Source of the DNA: Ipomoea triloba | Taxonomy: Eukaryota; Streptophyta; Magnoliopsida; Solanales; Convolvulaceae | Length of the DNA: 64,000 bases | Direction: 5' to 3' | NCBI RefSeq assembly: GCF_003576645.1 | Contig: NC_044916.1 | Coordinates: 1,708,328 to 1,772,327, forward strand | In this document: positions 35,684 through 47,079 of the stretch, piece after piece | How the letters are laid out: the number at the start of each line of letters is the position of its first letter | Position numbering within the stretch: the stretch's first letter is position 1 | Made by a program: the position numbers and the translations under genes | Notes under the pieces: generated by a model | Told to the model about the DNA's origin: nothing | The model's database searches: none | The model's input: only the letters and a program-made list of their open reading frames with translations

Positions 35684-36408
35684 ATGTTGACACTTAGCTT
35701 TTAGAGAAGACTGTTTTATAGATGTTTTGCTGGAATTGTGGGCTTTTATATTTTAGAGCAGGGGTGTAGTAAATTTAGTAATAATGTGAATAGAGATTAA
35801 TGAGGGGAACTAGTATAGCTTAAATAAGAAGGGTAGGGCCTTTGTTTACACTATTCAAGGCATTAGGCTACCATGAGAGCACACTCAGGCCTTTTGGGAA
35901 GAGAAGCTAGAAAGAAGAAGAAGAAGAAAATCAAAGAAGGGAAAAGATCCTTTTTAATTATTTGTGGTCTCAGCTCTTGGCTCTCAACCCTTTATTCTTT
36001 GTGCCTCTTCTTTCTGCTCCACCTTGGAGTACAGGGGATAGTCTAACTTATACCACCATTCTCTATTGTATCATTCAACCTATCAATCTTAGGGAATGTC
36101 AATTATGCTTAAGCACTATCATAGACTTAACGTCTATGGATCATAGGCGAGACCCACTTCATTGAGTGCTCTTCTGTCACGCCTCCTTAGAGCAATTCCA
36201 TTAGTGCATTTTTAGCTATAAGATAAAACGCTGCATTGAAATGGAAATATCCAAATTAGTGCTTCTAAGACACACAAGAAGAAAACCGAACAAGTCCAAC
36301 CGGAGCAGTTTTGTAATCACAACATTTTTGTGGCAAAACTGTAGTTTTAACTTTCATCTTACGCTTCTAGCAGGCTATTAAGTATAAATAACAGGGTGGA
36401 GCAGCAAA

Positions 36409-36481
36409 TCCGTTGTAGTCTAGTCGGTTAGGATACTCGGCTCTCACCCGAGAGACTTGGGTTCGGTTCCCGGCAACAGAA
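36409..36481 (+). tRNA. tRNA-Glu (CTC), unit 5
   Basis: The acceptor TCCGTTG/CAACAGA has one C-A mismatch. The anticodon arm is perfect, and the T stem TTGGG/CCCGG uses wobble pairs. The A box is intact, TATAAATA is upstream and TTTT downstream. Confidence 0.7.
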
Positions 36482-36539
36482 ACTCCTTTTATGCTTTGAT
36501 TTTGCACCGCGCGTTCACGACGGAGGGGAAAAAGGATAT

Positions 36540-36624
36540 TGGGGTGAGAGAGGCTTGAACTCTCGACCTCAGGATCACTCAGAAGCTATGAGACCTACGC
36601 GCTAGCCAACTGCGCCACCACCCC
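36540..36624 (-). tRNA. Elongator tRNA-Met (CAT) with intron, unit 5
   Basis: Same sequence type as the unit 4 copy: intact stems, T loop TTCAA, 11-base intron and T5 terminator. It lies 58 bases from the end of the facing tRNA-Glu. Likely functional. Confidence 0.87.
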
Positions 36625-37346
36625 ATGTTGGCACGTGGCTTTTAGAGAAGACTATTTTATAGATGTTTTGCTGGAACTGTGGGCTTTTACATTTTAGAGC
36701 AGGGGTGTAGTAAATTTAGTAATAATGTGAATAGAGATTAATGAGGGGAACTAGTATAGCTTAATAAAGAAGGGTAGGGCCTTTGTTTACACTATTCAAG
36801 GCATTAGGCTATCATGAGAGCACACTCAGGCCTTTTGGGAAGAGAAGCTAGGAAGAAGAAGAAGAAAATCAAAGAAGGTAAAAGATCCTTTTTAATTATT
36901 TGTGGTCTCAGCTCTTGGCTCTCAACCCTTTATTCTTTGTGCCTCTTCTTTCTGCTCCACCTTGGAGTACAGGGGATAGTCTAACTTATACCACCATTCT
37001 CTATTGTATCATTCAACCTATCAATCTTAGGGAATGTCAATTATGCTTAAGCACTATCATAAACTTAACGTCTATGGATCATAGGCGAGACCCACTTCAT
37101 TGAGTGCTCTTCTGTCACGCCTCCTTATAGCAATTCCATTAGTGCATTTTTAGCTATAAGATAAAACGCTGCATTGAAATGGAAATATCCAAATTATTGC
37201 TTCCAAGACACACAAGAAGAAAACCGAACAAGTCCAACCAGAGCAGTTTTGTAATCACAGCATTTGTGTGACAAAACAGTAGTTTTAACTTTCATCTTAC
37301 ACTTATAGCAGGCTATTAAGTATAAATATCATAGTGGAGTAGCAAA

Positions 37347-37419
37347 TCCGTTGTAGTCTAGTCAATTAGGATACTCGGCTCTCACCCGAGAGACCCGGGT
37401 TCAATTCCCGGCAATGGAA
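37347..37419 (+). tRNA. tRNA-Glu (CTC)-like, unit 6, D loop changed
   Basis: The acceptor TCCGTTG/CAATGGA pairs with one wobble. The anticodon and T arms are perfect, with the best B box of the array. The D loop has GTCAATTAGG, losing the invariant GG pair, so tertiary folding and the A box are compromised. Confidence 0.6.
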
Positions 37420-37487
37420 ACTCTTTTTATGCTTTGATTTTGCACTGCGCGTTCACGACAGAGGGGAAAAAGGATATTGGGGTGAGA

Positions 37488-37572
37488 GAGGCTCGAACTC
37501 TCAACCTCAGGATCACTTAAAAGCTATGAGACCTACGCGCTAGCCAACTGCGCCACCACCCCATGTTGACAC
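37488..37572 (-). tRNA. Elongator tRNA-Met (CAT) with intron, unit 6
   Basis: The stems are intact with the canonical T loop TTCGA. The variable-loop region has GAGGTTGAG in place of GAGGTCGAG. The intron sequence differs (GCTTTTAAGTG) but keeps its length. Confidence 0.8.
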
Positions 37573-37802
37573 GTGGCTTTTAGAGAAGACTATTTTATAG
37601 ATGTTTTGCTGGAATTGTGGGCTTTTACATTTTAGAGAAGCTAGGAAGAAGAAGAAGAAAATCAAAGAAGGGAAAAGATGTAGTCTAGTCCAACCGGAGC
37701 AGTTTTGTAATCACAGCATTTGTGTGACGAAACTGTAGTTTTAACTTTCATCTTACGCTTATAGCAGACTATTAAGTATAAATAGCAGGGTGGAGCAGCA
37801 AA

Positions 37803-37875
37803 TCCGTTGTAGTCTAGTCGGTTAGGATACTCGCCTCTCACTCAAGTGACTCGGGTTTGATTCCCGATAATAGAA
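37803..37875 (+). pseudogene. tRNA-Glu-like copy in the partial unit
   Basis: The acceptor TCCGTTG/TAATAGA and anticodon stem CTCGC/TCAAG contain several mismatches. The facing tRNA-Met is absent; its place is taken by a deletion. Upstream TATAAATA is still present. Confidence 0.75.
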
Positions 37876-38771
37876 ACTCCTTTTAAACTATAGATGTTTT
37901 GTTGGAACTGTGGGTGCAGAGGTATTACTATGTGTTAGTAATAATGTGAATAGATTAATGAGGAGAGAACTAATATAGCTTAATAAAGAAGGATAGGGCC
38001 TTTGTTTACACTTTTTTTTGTTGAAATACCCATGATTCTTTACAAGATACGTAATATCAGTTCTATACTTTCTTAAATATTTTCACCCCAAAAAATCTAA
38101 GTCTCCACCACAAGGATTCAAACATATAACCACTTATTTGGAATGTTAATCAGGATGTCATCACACTATATGATAGTTTTCGGCCTTCATTTACACTTTT
38201 CAAGGCATTAGGCTTCCATTAGAGCACACTTGGGCCTTTTGGAAAGAGAACCTAGGAAGAAGAAGAAGAAGAAAATCAAAGAAGGGAAAAGATCCTTTTT
38301 AAGGTTTCCGAACATCTTATTTGTGGTCTCAGCTCTTGGTTCTCAACCCTTTGTTCTTTGTGCCTCTTCTTTCTACTCCACCTTAGAGTATAGAGGATAG
38401 TCTAACATATACTACCATTCTCGATTGTATCATTCAACCTATCAATCTTAGGGAATGTTAGTTATGCTTAAGCAGTAAGCACTATCATAGACTTAACGTC
38501 TATGGACCATAGGCGAGACCCACTCCATTGAGTGCTCTTCTGTCACGCCTACTTAGAGCAATAATATTAGTACATTTTGGAGTGGTTTTTTTTGAAGAAA
38601 AAACTATAGAGTGATTTTTGAGCAAATGGAAAGGTAGGTTTTTTGCGATTTTTTCCCTACAATTTAAGATTGAAGCCTATCATGCGTTTTTTGTGCGTTT
38701 TTTGTTTCTTTTTTTTTTTTTTTTCACTCCCCCCATTTTCTTTTTCATTGTCATACACTCATACCTGCAAG

Positions 38772-38935
38772 AACCCAATCAAACTAATAAGCCCCTCTCA
38801 AGGGGCCTCCCTTGTAGGACCTTAGGTGCAAGCCCAACACCTATACCCCCAAAAACCCAATCAAACTAATAAGCCCCTCTCAAGGGGCCTCCCTTGTAGG
38901 ACCTTAGGTGCAAGCCCAACACCTATACCCCCAGC
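38772..38935. repeat. 82-bp tandem duplication
   Basis: AACCCAATCAAACTAATAAG and the sequence through ACACCTATACCCCCA occur twice, starting at 38772 and 38854, almost without change. Confidence 0.9.
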
Positions 38936-38986
38936 ATGGATGGGAAGAAGAAGAAGAAGTCCTTAGGTATGATGATGATGATAACA

Positions 38987-39275
38987 ACTAGTTGCAAAAT
39001 TTGATTTAGAATCAAATAATGAAACAGCAGCTAGAGTAGTGATCAAAGATCCATGATTAAGAAACTTGTAGAAGAAGAAGAAGATGATGATAACTAGTTG
39101 CAAAATTTGATTTAGAATAAAATAATGAAACAGCTAGAGTAGTGATCAAAGATCCATGATTAAGAAACTTGTAGAAGAAGAAGATGATGATGATAACTAG
39201 TTGCAAAATTTGATTTAGAATAAAATAATGAAACAGCTAGAGTAGTGATCAAAGATCCATGATTAAGAAACTTGT
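38987..39275. repeat. Three tandem copies of a ~105-bp repeat with a GAAGAAGATGATGAT tract
   Basis: ACTAGTTGCAAAATTTGATT starts at 38987, 39093 and 39196. Each copy continues to GATTAAGAAACTTGT. The copies differ mainly in the number of GAA and GAT triplets between them. Confidence 0.9.
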
Positions 39276-39472
39276 CTGCGACATTTTTACAAGTATAGAA
39301 CTGATTAATATCTTTATATTTATGTAATACACTGTACAATCATGAGCCATATCCAATGGTAAACACCAAACACAGCCTCATATGTTACTGTATACATATA
39401 TAAAGCCTACAAAAGTACAGAAGATGTTTTCCCTTTTCTACAATAGATGGAAGATTTTGTGCCAAACAGCCA

Positions 39473-41658
39473 TTAAAGTTGTTCCTCAATAGGAACATTT
39501 GTATAGGTATATTCAAAGCTCTCCACTTTATTGCCATTTTCTTTAACTTTGGTCCAAGATAATCTCCATGTCTGCAGCAAACTTATCCTGCAGATGCAAC
39601 GAAAAACAAAAACGAATAAAATAAGACTGTGAGATGTAGAAACGAAGCAAAAAAGAAATCGATGCAATCACGTATGGGTAGATTTTCTAAAGCCAGACAA
39701 AGTAGTTAGTACTTTTGTGGTTGAACATCCCGCTTTGCTAGCATTAAAGTCAAGAAGACGGGAACCATTGCAGCACATAAATGCTTAAGCGTGTGCCCAC
39801 TCACGATATGATAAGTCCAATTATAAATTGGTTTATCAGCTGCCTCTTCGATTTTAGCTATAAGATAAAACGCTGCATTGAAAGGGAAATATCCAAATTA
39901 GTGCTTCAAAGACACACAAGAAGAAAATGGCATTGAACAAGTCCAACCAGTGACAAAAAGAAAGACTGACCGGCTGCCCATAACCAGTATACCGAATGAG
40001 TATACATTGGAGGCATCAGTATAGCCATTAGGGGGATGGCTATGCAGGGAACAAACTGGACAGCAGCATAAGGACGGAGATCATCAAAATACCTGCAAGA
40101 GAAAATATACCATCATTCACCACTTCCGACAATAATGTGGAGAAACTTTTGATCGTACAAAATTTCATTGCATATATCGATACGAAAGGATGCACACAAG
40201 TTTCCCAGCTCATATTCAACCAAATCCCGCTTTGGGGTTCTCCTAACCAGAACTTAAATATTTGCAAAAATATCCGAGAGAGGCTCGCTAACATCAAGCC
40301 CAAATGCTATACAGATGGAGCAAATGCCCAAATTTCATTGCATATATCGATACCAAAGGATGCACAAAGAGAGGCTCGCTAACATCAAGCCCAAACGCTT
40401 TACAGATGGACCAAACTGGTTCATTTCACCCGACAGAAAGAATATGCAAGCATCAATATAAGAATATGAACGGTAACTTCAAATATATAGAAGCTTACCT
40501 CCAATATAGAATACTAACCACACCCACCAAAAGCAAGGGGATAATAGACAGTGTCCCCTTCCTCTCATCTACTCTCTCAATAATAAAGATAGCAATGATA
40601 GAAGTGAACGCAACAGTCATCTGAAAAATCACACACCAAACGTCAAAAAAAATAATCACTACAAAAATAATTAACTAACTGCTCCATAATAGCTATAGCT
40701 TCATTGCACAAACAACTCACTGGCAATCGATCCCACACAAGGCGAGCATCATTTGGCTCGAGATGGTAGTAAGCCGACCCAAAAGCAACAGCTGCAACGC
40801 CTATGTAAAAGCATGTCCAACCCCAAAGCTCTCCTTGCAAACTTTTAGCAAGACAGATCAGTTGGTATCAGTATAACACATCAGCTATCACAGGAGTAGA
40901 ATATCTATAAACATGTTCACCTCAGCTTGAAATAATTCATATGATAGCAGAGTACAAGCCCAATTAGTCCAATTACAAAGAAGGGGAAATTCGAAATCAC
41001 ATTCAGTGCATTGGGTATCCCTGCAAAGAACAATAAACAAGGAAACATAAGTGAATGAAAATAAAGATCCCAGCTGACAAACACCTTTTCAGCTTCTAAA
41101 CCCTAAATTAGAAACCCCCAATTCATCAATTATAACCCCTCTCCACCCATTCAAAAAACTAACAACCAAGTTAGTCAAACTATTAACTTGGTAACTACAA
41201 TATTACAAGTTCCGATTTGAGCCGATTGGCTATAAACAACCTAGATTGATTTGTCTACTTGTTTCCTTTGCCAATTAGGGCCACAATATGGGATTTATCC
41301 GTCCACAGTCCACACCCTAACATAGCGTCACCCAAAAAGAACTCCGCATGAAAAAAAAACCCTAAAATCGACTAATTCAATCGGACGACGCAGAGCCGAG
41401 AGTAAACCAATCACAAATTAAACCAAAAACCATGATTCCAATATCAAAACGAAGACAAACGGCAGCGGATACATAAACATCCAGGTATATACGATCACAG
41501 TCCACAGAGAACAACAGATTCAAATTTTTACCGAAGAATTCGCGTTGATCAGCGAAATCATGATATTCTTGAGACTGAGGGATAGTCGGAGTGACAATCA
41601 TGAGTATTACGAAGCACAGAATTGCAACTCCCCATACTGCTATCGTCGTTTTGTTCAT
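39473..41658 (-). CDS. Ceramidase-like (CREST superfamily) membrane protein, copy 1
   Basis: The family comprises multi-pass membrane hydrolases related to alkaline ceramidases; the actual substrate here is unknown. Minus-strand exons are 41658-41532, 41020-40921, 40841-40721, 40620-40499, 40092-39971, 39872-39713 and 39587-39473, in frame, 288 residues. About seven hydrophobic segments are visible, starting with VAILCFVILMIVTPTIP. The putative metal site is present: Ser98-His102 in GSAYYH, Asp113 in VWDRLP and HxxxH in SGHTLKH. Intron 4 contains interleaved duplications of ATTTCATTGCATATATCGAT and GAGAGGCTCGCTAACATCAA. The exon 6 acceptor region (39852-39949) is the sequence found in every complete unit of the tRNA array. 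It is a tandem paralogue of the next gene. Confidence 0.88.
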
Positions 41659-42239
41659 GATTCTTCTCTCCTTGTATTTGTTCGTTTCGCTTTGCGTGGC
41701 CTAACTGAAAATCACTGGAAACGAAAACTGTGGTTTTTGGTGAAGCAGTTGAGATCGGTTAGAAAGAGAAACCCAGACGAAAATAGGAAAGCTTTCTCCA
41801 TTGCCTTCTCCTTCTTCTCCTCCCTGTAACCCTGTTTCGATAAATTCCCGAAATGCCCTTGCCCAACATTGACCTGCTTGAAGGGGAAACTTCCTATCAT
41901 ATTCTTTCTTCTTCTTTCTTTTTTTTTTTCTTTTTTTTTATGAAAAAACTTGTGGTTATTACCATTTTTTTTGTAATAATTTTCATTATATACAATGAAT
42001 TCAATTGAAAAAGTATCTATAAGAATTGAAGTCGTAATTTTTTATATACAAAAATCATATTTTGTCTATTGTACTGTCCTTTCAGAGCATTTGTCCATTA
42101 ATCAATTTAATTAATTTAATTTATACACTTAAATTTTGTTCATTAAACTTTAATTTTAAGATATAAAACAATCAAAATAATACTAAACATCATTTATTGT
42201 TAAAAATTGGGCAATTTATATCGTGGATCAATGTGGACC

Positions 42240-42440
42240 TGTCGTTTTAATATTATTTGAACGGATCATGCAGCTTTCCCTTTTTCATGTTTTTACTCAA
42301 CTACTAATTTATTTCATGTACATAATTCATACTCTTAAAGTACATACTTTCATAGCACAAGACACACACGTGTTATATATTCAACTATTTTAGAATACTA
42401 GTTCTAATATGGTATCAGAATTTCGAGTTCTCTATAGCTT
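42240..42440 (+). mobile_element. Possible Ty1/copia LTR end and primer-binding site
   Basis: TGGTATCAGAAT at 42412 resembles the copia primer-binding site TGGTATCAGAGC (complement of initiator tRNA-Met). It follows an AT-rich stretch that could be an LTR end. No coding part remains. Confidence 0.35.
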
Positions 42441-42630
42441 CCTATTCAGTTGTTGCTGATGGCTTTGTTGGTGTCTCTTTCGAGCGGATTGTCGCTAATG
42501 CAGCTGTTGTTCCTCCTTTGTTCGTGAATTGTTCGTGAATATAAAATCTCTGTTCTTCACTCATCATTTTATTAGTATTAAATTGATTGTTCGTAATTTC
42601 TTATTTTAGCAGACATATCTTGCTTTGTTT

Positions 42631-42778
42631 TTGGCGGACTAATTCTAACCGTCTTGCATAAAGCTAAGCGACAAGATAAACATGAATAATTGTTACAAGT
42701 CTTATTTTGTTTTGGCGGACTAATTCTAATCGTCTTACATAAAGCTAAGCAAGATAAACATGAATAATTGTTACAAGT
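42631..42778. repeat. 81-bp tandem duplication
   Basis: TTGGCGGACTAATTCTAA and the sequence through AATAATTGTTACAAGT occur at 42631 and 42712 with few changes. Confidence 0.85.
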
Positions 42779-43336
42779 TGAGCGTAACTAAGTAAGTTGT
42801 GGAGAAGTATTGCAAGTTTACCTGGAATAAGTTACTCCGTATAAATTTTACTTGCAATATTGAGTAGTATATTACGGCTAGAGTAAACTATTCAAGAGTT
42901 CTTAAAGAACTTGATGTTACTTGAGATAAGAAATTTCGCCATGTTAACTTAGAAATGACTATCACTTTTTAATGAAGGAGATGTATTCCGTAACTTGCTT
43001 ATCAATAAGATTGAGACTTTAAGCATGTCTTAAAAGATACAATGAAAAATATAAATTGTAAATTTCTTTAATTAGTGAACAAAATATTATTATTGTTCTT
43101 TTTCTTATAAGACTAATCAAGCTCGTCCCAGACATGTCAACTGTGACGACTACTGACATCGTCTGCTTCTTTAAGTCTTTTTTAAAGAATGATTATTTGA
43201 CCATATAAAATGCAAATAAAGCAGTACAATTACATACGTTTATCAAGATTAATAGATTAATCATTAAAAAAAACATTTATTATGACAATTAAAAAAAAAA
43301 CACACACACACATTTTGTGATTAACATTTGTTTATG

Positions 43337-46300
43337 CTAACTAACTTTGGTGCCGTTTTCTTTAGCTTTATTCCTAGAAGACATTCTCCATCTCTGCAAC
43401 AAACTTATCCTGCAAATGCAACAAAAAGTAATTTTCAACATAATAATTGATCGGTTCTAAGAAAGGAACAAAATATCTCTTGTTCTAAGATTTCTAAAAA
43501 TTGAACTTTGAATAGTGAAATTTGGTAAAGGTAAATTTGATTCTATGATATTTATTATTATATGATCTATTTATGATATTTTTTTCTATTGTCAATAGAA
43601 ATCAATCTCAGTTCTCCGCTGTACTGCGCTCTCCAAGTGTGCTTGTTCACCCCTTCTTCCTTACCCTGGCAAGTCTTTGTGAAAGAACTCCGATGAAAAA
43701 AGAAGGCGTTAAGAGACCCTCTTGGCCCAACCCTAAAAAAATGAAATCTATTCCAAACATATATGCCAAGCTTCTTTACTTCAACAGGGTACAAATATCT
43801 AAATTCGATATTTTTAGATACTTTTTCATAAATTCAATATTTTTAGATACTTTTTCAGACCTATTGTCAATACTAAGTATCTTTCATACCACAAAATCTA
43901 CTTGTTTAATAAGAATATGTAACTTTTTTTAATGACTAAAAAAGAAAACCTGTCATACTCTTGTTTAATAAGAATATATACTTTTTTTTATGAGTGACAA
44001 GAAAAACATGCTATATAAAAGTATACATCAAATAAATTTCGCTTCCTGTGTAGTAACTTTCAAACTACATATGAGTGTGCGATGAGTTGTGAAAAGAGTT
44101 AAGAATTGAACTTGCATTGCAACTTTTAAGTACAAAAATTATACCTGACCAACCCACTCGGCCACCACTTTCAAGACAAGAATATATATATTTTGATGAT
44201 ATCCAAAAAATTAACTTTAAAAGCTAAATTAAAATTAAAGAAGTAGATTTTGTGGAGCAGAGAAAGCAGTACCTCTCAGTCTGAATATCTCTCTGTACAA
44301 GCATTAAGGTCAAGATGACAGCAAGAATTGCAGCAAATACATGCTTCAGAGTGTGCCCACTCACTCTATGAAAACTCAATTTGTAAATTGGTTTATCTGC
44401 AAGTTCTCCAATCCTTGCCAGGAGCAAACATCCTACATTCAAATGGAAAATTCTTAAATTCACATTGCAAAATCCCCCACAGAATAACAACGGGTCAAAA
44501 TTGGATCGAAGACCCTACATTCAAATCCATTCAAACTTTAAAGGAATGATAATGGTTGAATTTGGATCAAATACTCTACATTCAAATTCATCATAACTTA
44601 TTAAAAAAATGTCAACGGGTCGAGTTTGGATCAAGCATTCCAACTTATAAATAAATAAATAAGACAACAGGTTGAATTTGGATAGAAGACTTTACATTCA
44701 AATCTATACCAACTTAGAATGTTTAAATATCACTACTACCCAAAGTAGCATAAAGACCAGTCCAACCACAAGGAGTAGGACTAGGAGAAAGAAAAACCAA
44801 CCTGCTGCCCACAACCAATATGTTGAATGTGTATATCTTGGAGGAATCCATAGAGCCATAAGGACAATGGCTATGCAGGGAACCGTCTCAACAATGGCAT
44901 AAGGACGGAGATCGTCGAAACGTCTGCAAGAGAAATCGGAAAATTGTTGACATGAATCGAATTTATAAATGTACAAAATTTATGACCTTCAGGTGCAATG
45001 GTGTACACTCCTAAATGATACCAAAACACGTTTACATACGCACACTTTTACGCAATCGTCAATACAATTATATAAATGACTCAAAAAGGATTCCAAACAG
45101 AGAATATAGACTAGATCTCTGCTTACTGCAGAGATCGTATTTCTTCCCAAACTTCACCATTGTGACCAACTGGGCTAACCATGTGAGTGATTCCAATACC
45201 TGAAAATCCGTAAAATCCATTTAATATAATTTAAAAATTACTATACATACACATTATTACCTCCAATATATGACACTACCCACACCACCCAAAAGGGATG
45301 GAATGATAGACAGAATTCCCCTTTTCTCATCAACTCTCTCAATAACAAAGATAGTTAGGATTCCTGCGAGGGCAATAGCCATCTGCAACATCATCGTACA
45401 TATCAGATGTCAAAAACCAAGATCAATACAATCAACAACTGACTATTTATAAAGCACAATATAATGCATTTCTTGCATGAACAAGTGATGAATATATATA
45501 TATATATATATATATATAACTCACCGGCAAGCGATCCCACACGAGACGATCATCGTTTGGGTTGAGATGGTAGTACGATGATCCAAACGCAACGGTTGCA
45601 ATGCCCGTGTAGAAAACTGTCCACCCCAAAACCTCCCCTTGCAAGCTTTTGGCAAAAGGCATATTAGGTGGTATCAGTATAAGAAGCTATTGCAATCTAA
45701 GCACAACCATTTAATGACTTTGATAGCTTTTCTAAATTTAGTTCGTGACAAATAATATGACCATTTTATTTTTTGATGATCATAATTTTAGTGACTCTAT
45801 TAAATTTAGTCACTTGTTATAATTTTCGTTCGTCTATCGTTATGTTTAAGGGACTCCTAGCAGGAAACTTGTATAAAAAAGCCTCCATAGATACACAGAA
45901 GATGCAGGATCCGCCAACCGGATCGACCAACAAATGATAGGGCAAAGAGATGGGCTCAGGGTAGAAAAGTAAATTCTATCCTTTAAAAAAATTCAAGATT
46001 TGTAAACATAAATGACGTGATGTAACTCGTGCTTGAATAAAGTTCAAATGGGGTTCTCAATGACCTTATGGTCTAGTGACACGAATGACTCTCTCATTTA
46101 GGAGGTCATGGATTCTAGCTCTAAATCATAGTAGAGCGTAAAAGTACGTCCCATCCAAACAAACTTTTATTTTTTTTAAAATGGTAATCAGAGAAACTTG
46201 TCATTACTATTACTATTTAAAGGTGTATACGATATAAACTTACAAAATAAGAGGTAAACCATATAAAAGAATTAAACTACACTAAAAAAAAACTATGAAC

Positions 46301-46877
46301 GAGTTTGAATAAACGTGCTAGGCCGTATTAGTGGGTGAGTGAAATAATCTAATCAATTTCAAAGTTATCTGATAATTGAGTCAATAACTACAAATTTATA
46401 AATTTAATTTTTATGAATAATTATTTATTACCTTCTTAGTTTGAGCTGGTTAACTAAGAACAATCTAATCTTCTCAGTAAATTAAAGTTTTCACGCCAAG
46501 TGGTGTCAATGAATTTTTATAAACATGTTCACCTCATTTTGACATAATTCCCATAATAGCAGAGCGCAAGCCCAGCTAATCCAATAGCAAGGAAGGGGAA
46601 ATTCGAAGTCACATCAAGCGTATAAGGTATCCCTACAACCAACACGATTTTAACGTTGTTATGCAAACACCTGAACACATACGATCAGAGAGAAGAAAAA
46701 AGACAGAATTATATTTTTACCAAAGAATTTGCGTTTATCAGCAAAATCATGATACGATTTAGGCTGAGGGATTCTTGGAGTGAGCACCATAAGTACTACG
46801 ACGAAGCACAAAATCGCAACCCCCCACAGTGATAATGGGCTCCCTTGTCTTGTGTTTGTGTTTATGTCCCTTTGCAT
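43337..46877 (-). CDS. Ceramidase-like (CREST superfamily) membrane protein, copy 2
   Basis: Tandem paralogue of the gene at 39473-41658. Exons are 46877-46721, 46632-46533, 45645-45525, 45382-45261, 44923-44802, 44432-44273 and 43409-43337, in frame, 284 residues. Internal exons 2-6 (100, 121, 122, 122 and 160 bases) have exactly the lengths of copy 1, while the first and last exons differ. The conserved site residues are kept: GSSYYH, VWDRLP and SGHTLKH. The N-terminus is longer (MQRDINTNTRQGSP). The C-terminus is 14 codons shorter, ending KAKENGTKVS, and lacks the tail VESFEYTYTNVPIEEQL of copy 1. A (TA)n microsatellite, a family-2 repeat and a SINE lie in its introns. It is likely an intact gene; expression differences are not readable here. 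Confidence 0.86.
43985..44160. repeat. Dispersed repeat family 2, diverged copy 5
   Basis: The ordered words GTGACAAGAAAAAC, GTAGTAACTTTCAAACTACA and ATATGAGTGTGCGATGAG resemble the family; the copy is quite diverged. It lies in the last intron of ceramidase-like copy 2. Confidence 0.35.
46057..46150 (+). mobile_element. tRNA-derived SINE head
   Basis: GACCTTATGGTCTAGTGACA, then GGAGGTCATGGATTCTAGCT as a degenerate B box. It sits inside intron 2 of ceramidase-like copy 2. Confidence 0.55.
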
Positions 46878-47079
46878 GTTTAAGCTGAAAGGCAGTGGAA
46901 GAAACTAAAAATGGTGGGTTTTGGAGGAGCAGTTGATATCATATTAGTGAGAAAAGAAAGAGAGAGAGAGAGAGATGAATATAAGAAGCTTAGGGGCTGT
47001 GCTGGAACTGCTGGAGAATTCTTTGATCCTTTGCGGCACTCAACACGTGTTATTTGCAAATGAATAGGTGGCAAAAGAC

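Larger units (their letters stand above)
30973..38595. repeat. Tandem array of ~0.93-kb units carrying tRNA-Glu and tRNA-Met genes
   Basis: The landmark GGGGATAGTCTAACTTATAC recurs near 33116, 34183, 35115, 36034 and 36972, and in variant form near 31995 and 38393. Using CCCTTTATTC as origin, the units are 31949-33069 (enlarged by the duplicated block around the N), 33070-34136, 34137-35068, 35069-35987, 35988-36925 and 36926 to about 37680. A partial unit with only tRNA-Glu follows (37681-38346), then a diverged remnant to about 38595. A unit-zero start (AGCAG, GTAATCACAACATTTGTGTG, tRNA-Glu) lies at 30973-31164. Each complete unit reads: conserved hairpin block, segment of the ceramidase-like gene, tRNA-Glu (+), tRNA-Met (-), AT-rich block, GAAGAA-rich tract. 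Confidence 0.95.
41900..43336. other. Spacer between the two ceramidase-like genes
   Basis: AT-rich, with a possible copia remnant near 42410 and an 81-base tandem duplication at 42631. No gene is seen. Confidence 0.6.

Noticed and set aside
30973..38595. CRISPR-like or satellite interpretation of the tandem array
   Set aside because: The units are about 0.93 kb with tRNA genes. There are no short direct repeats with unique spacers, and the DNA is plainly plant nuclear.
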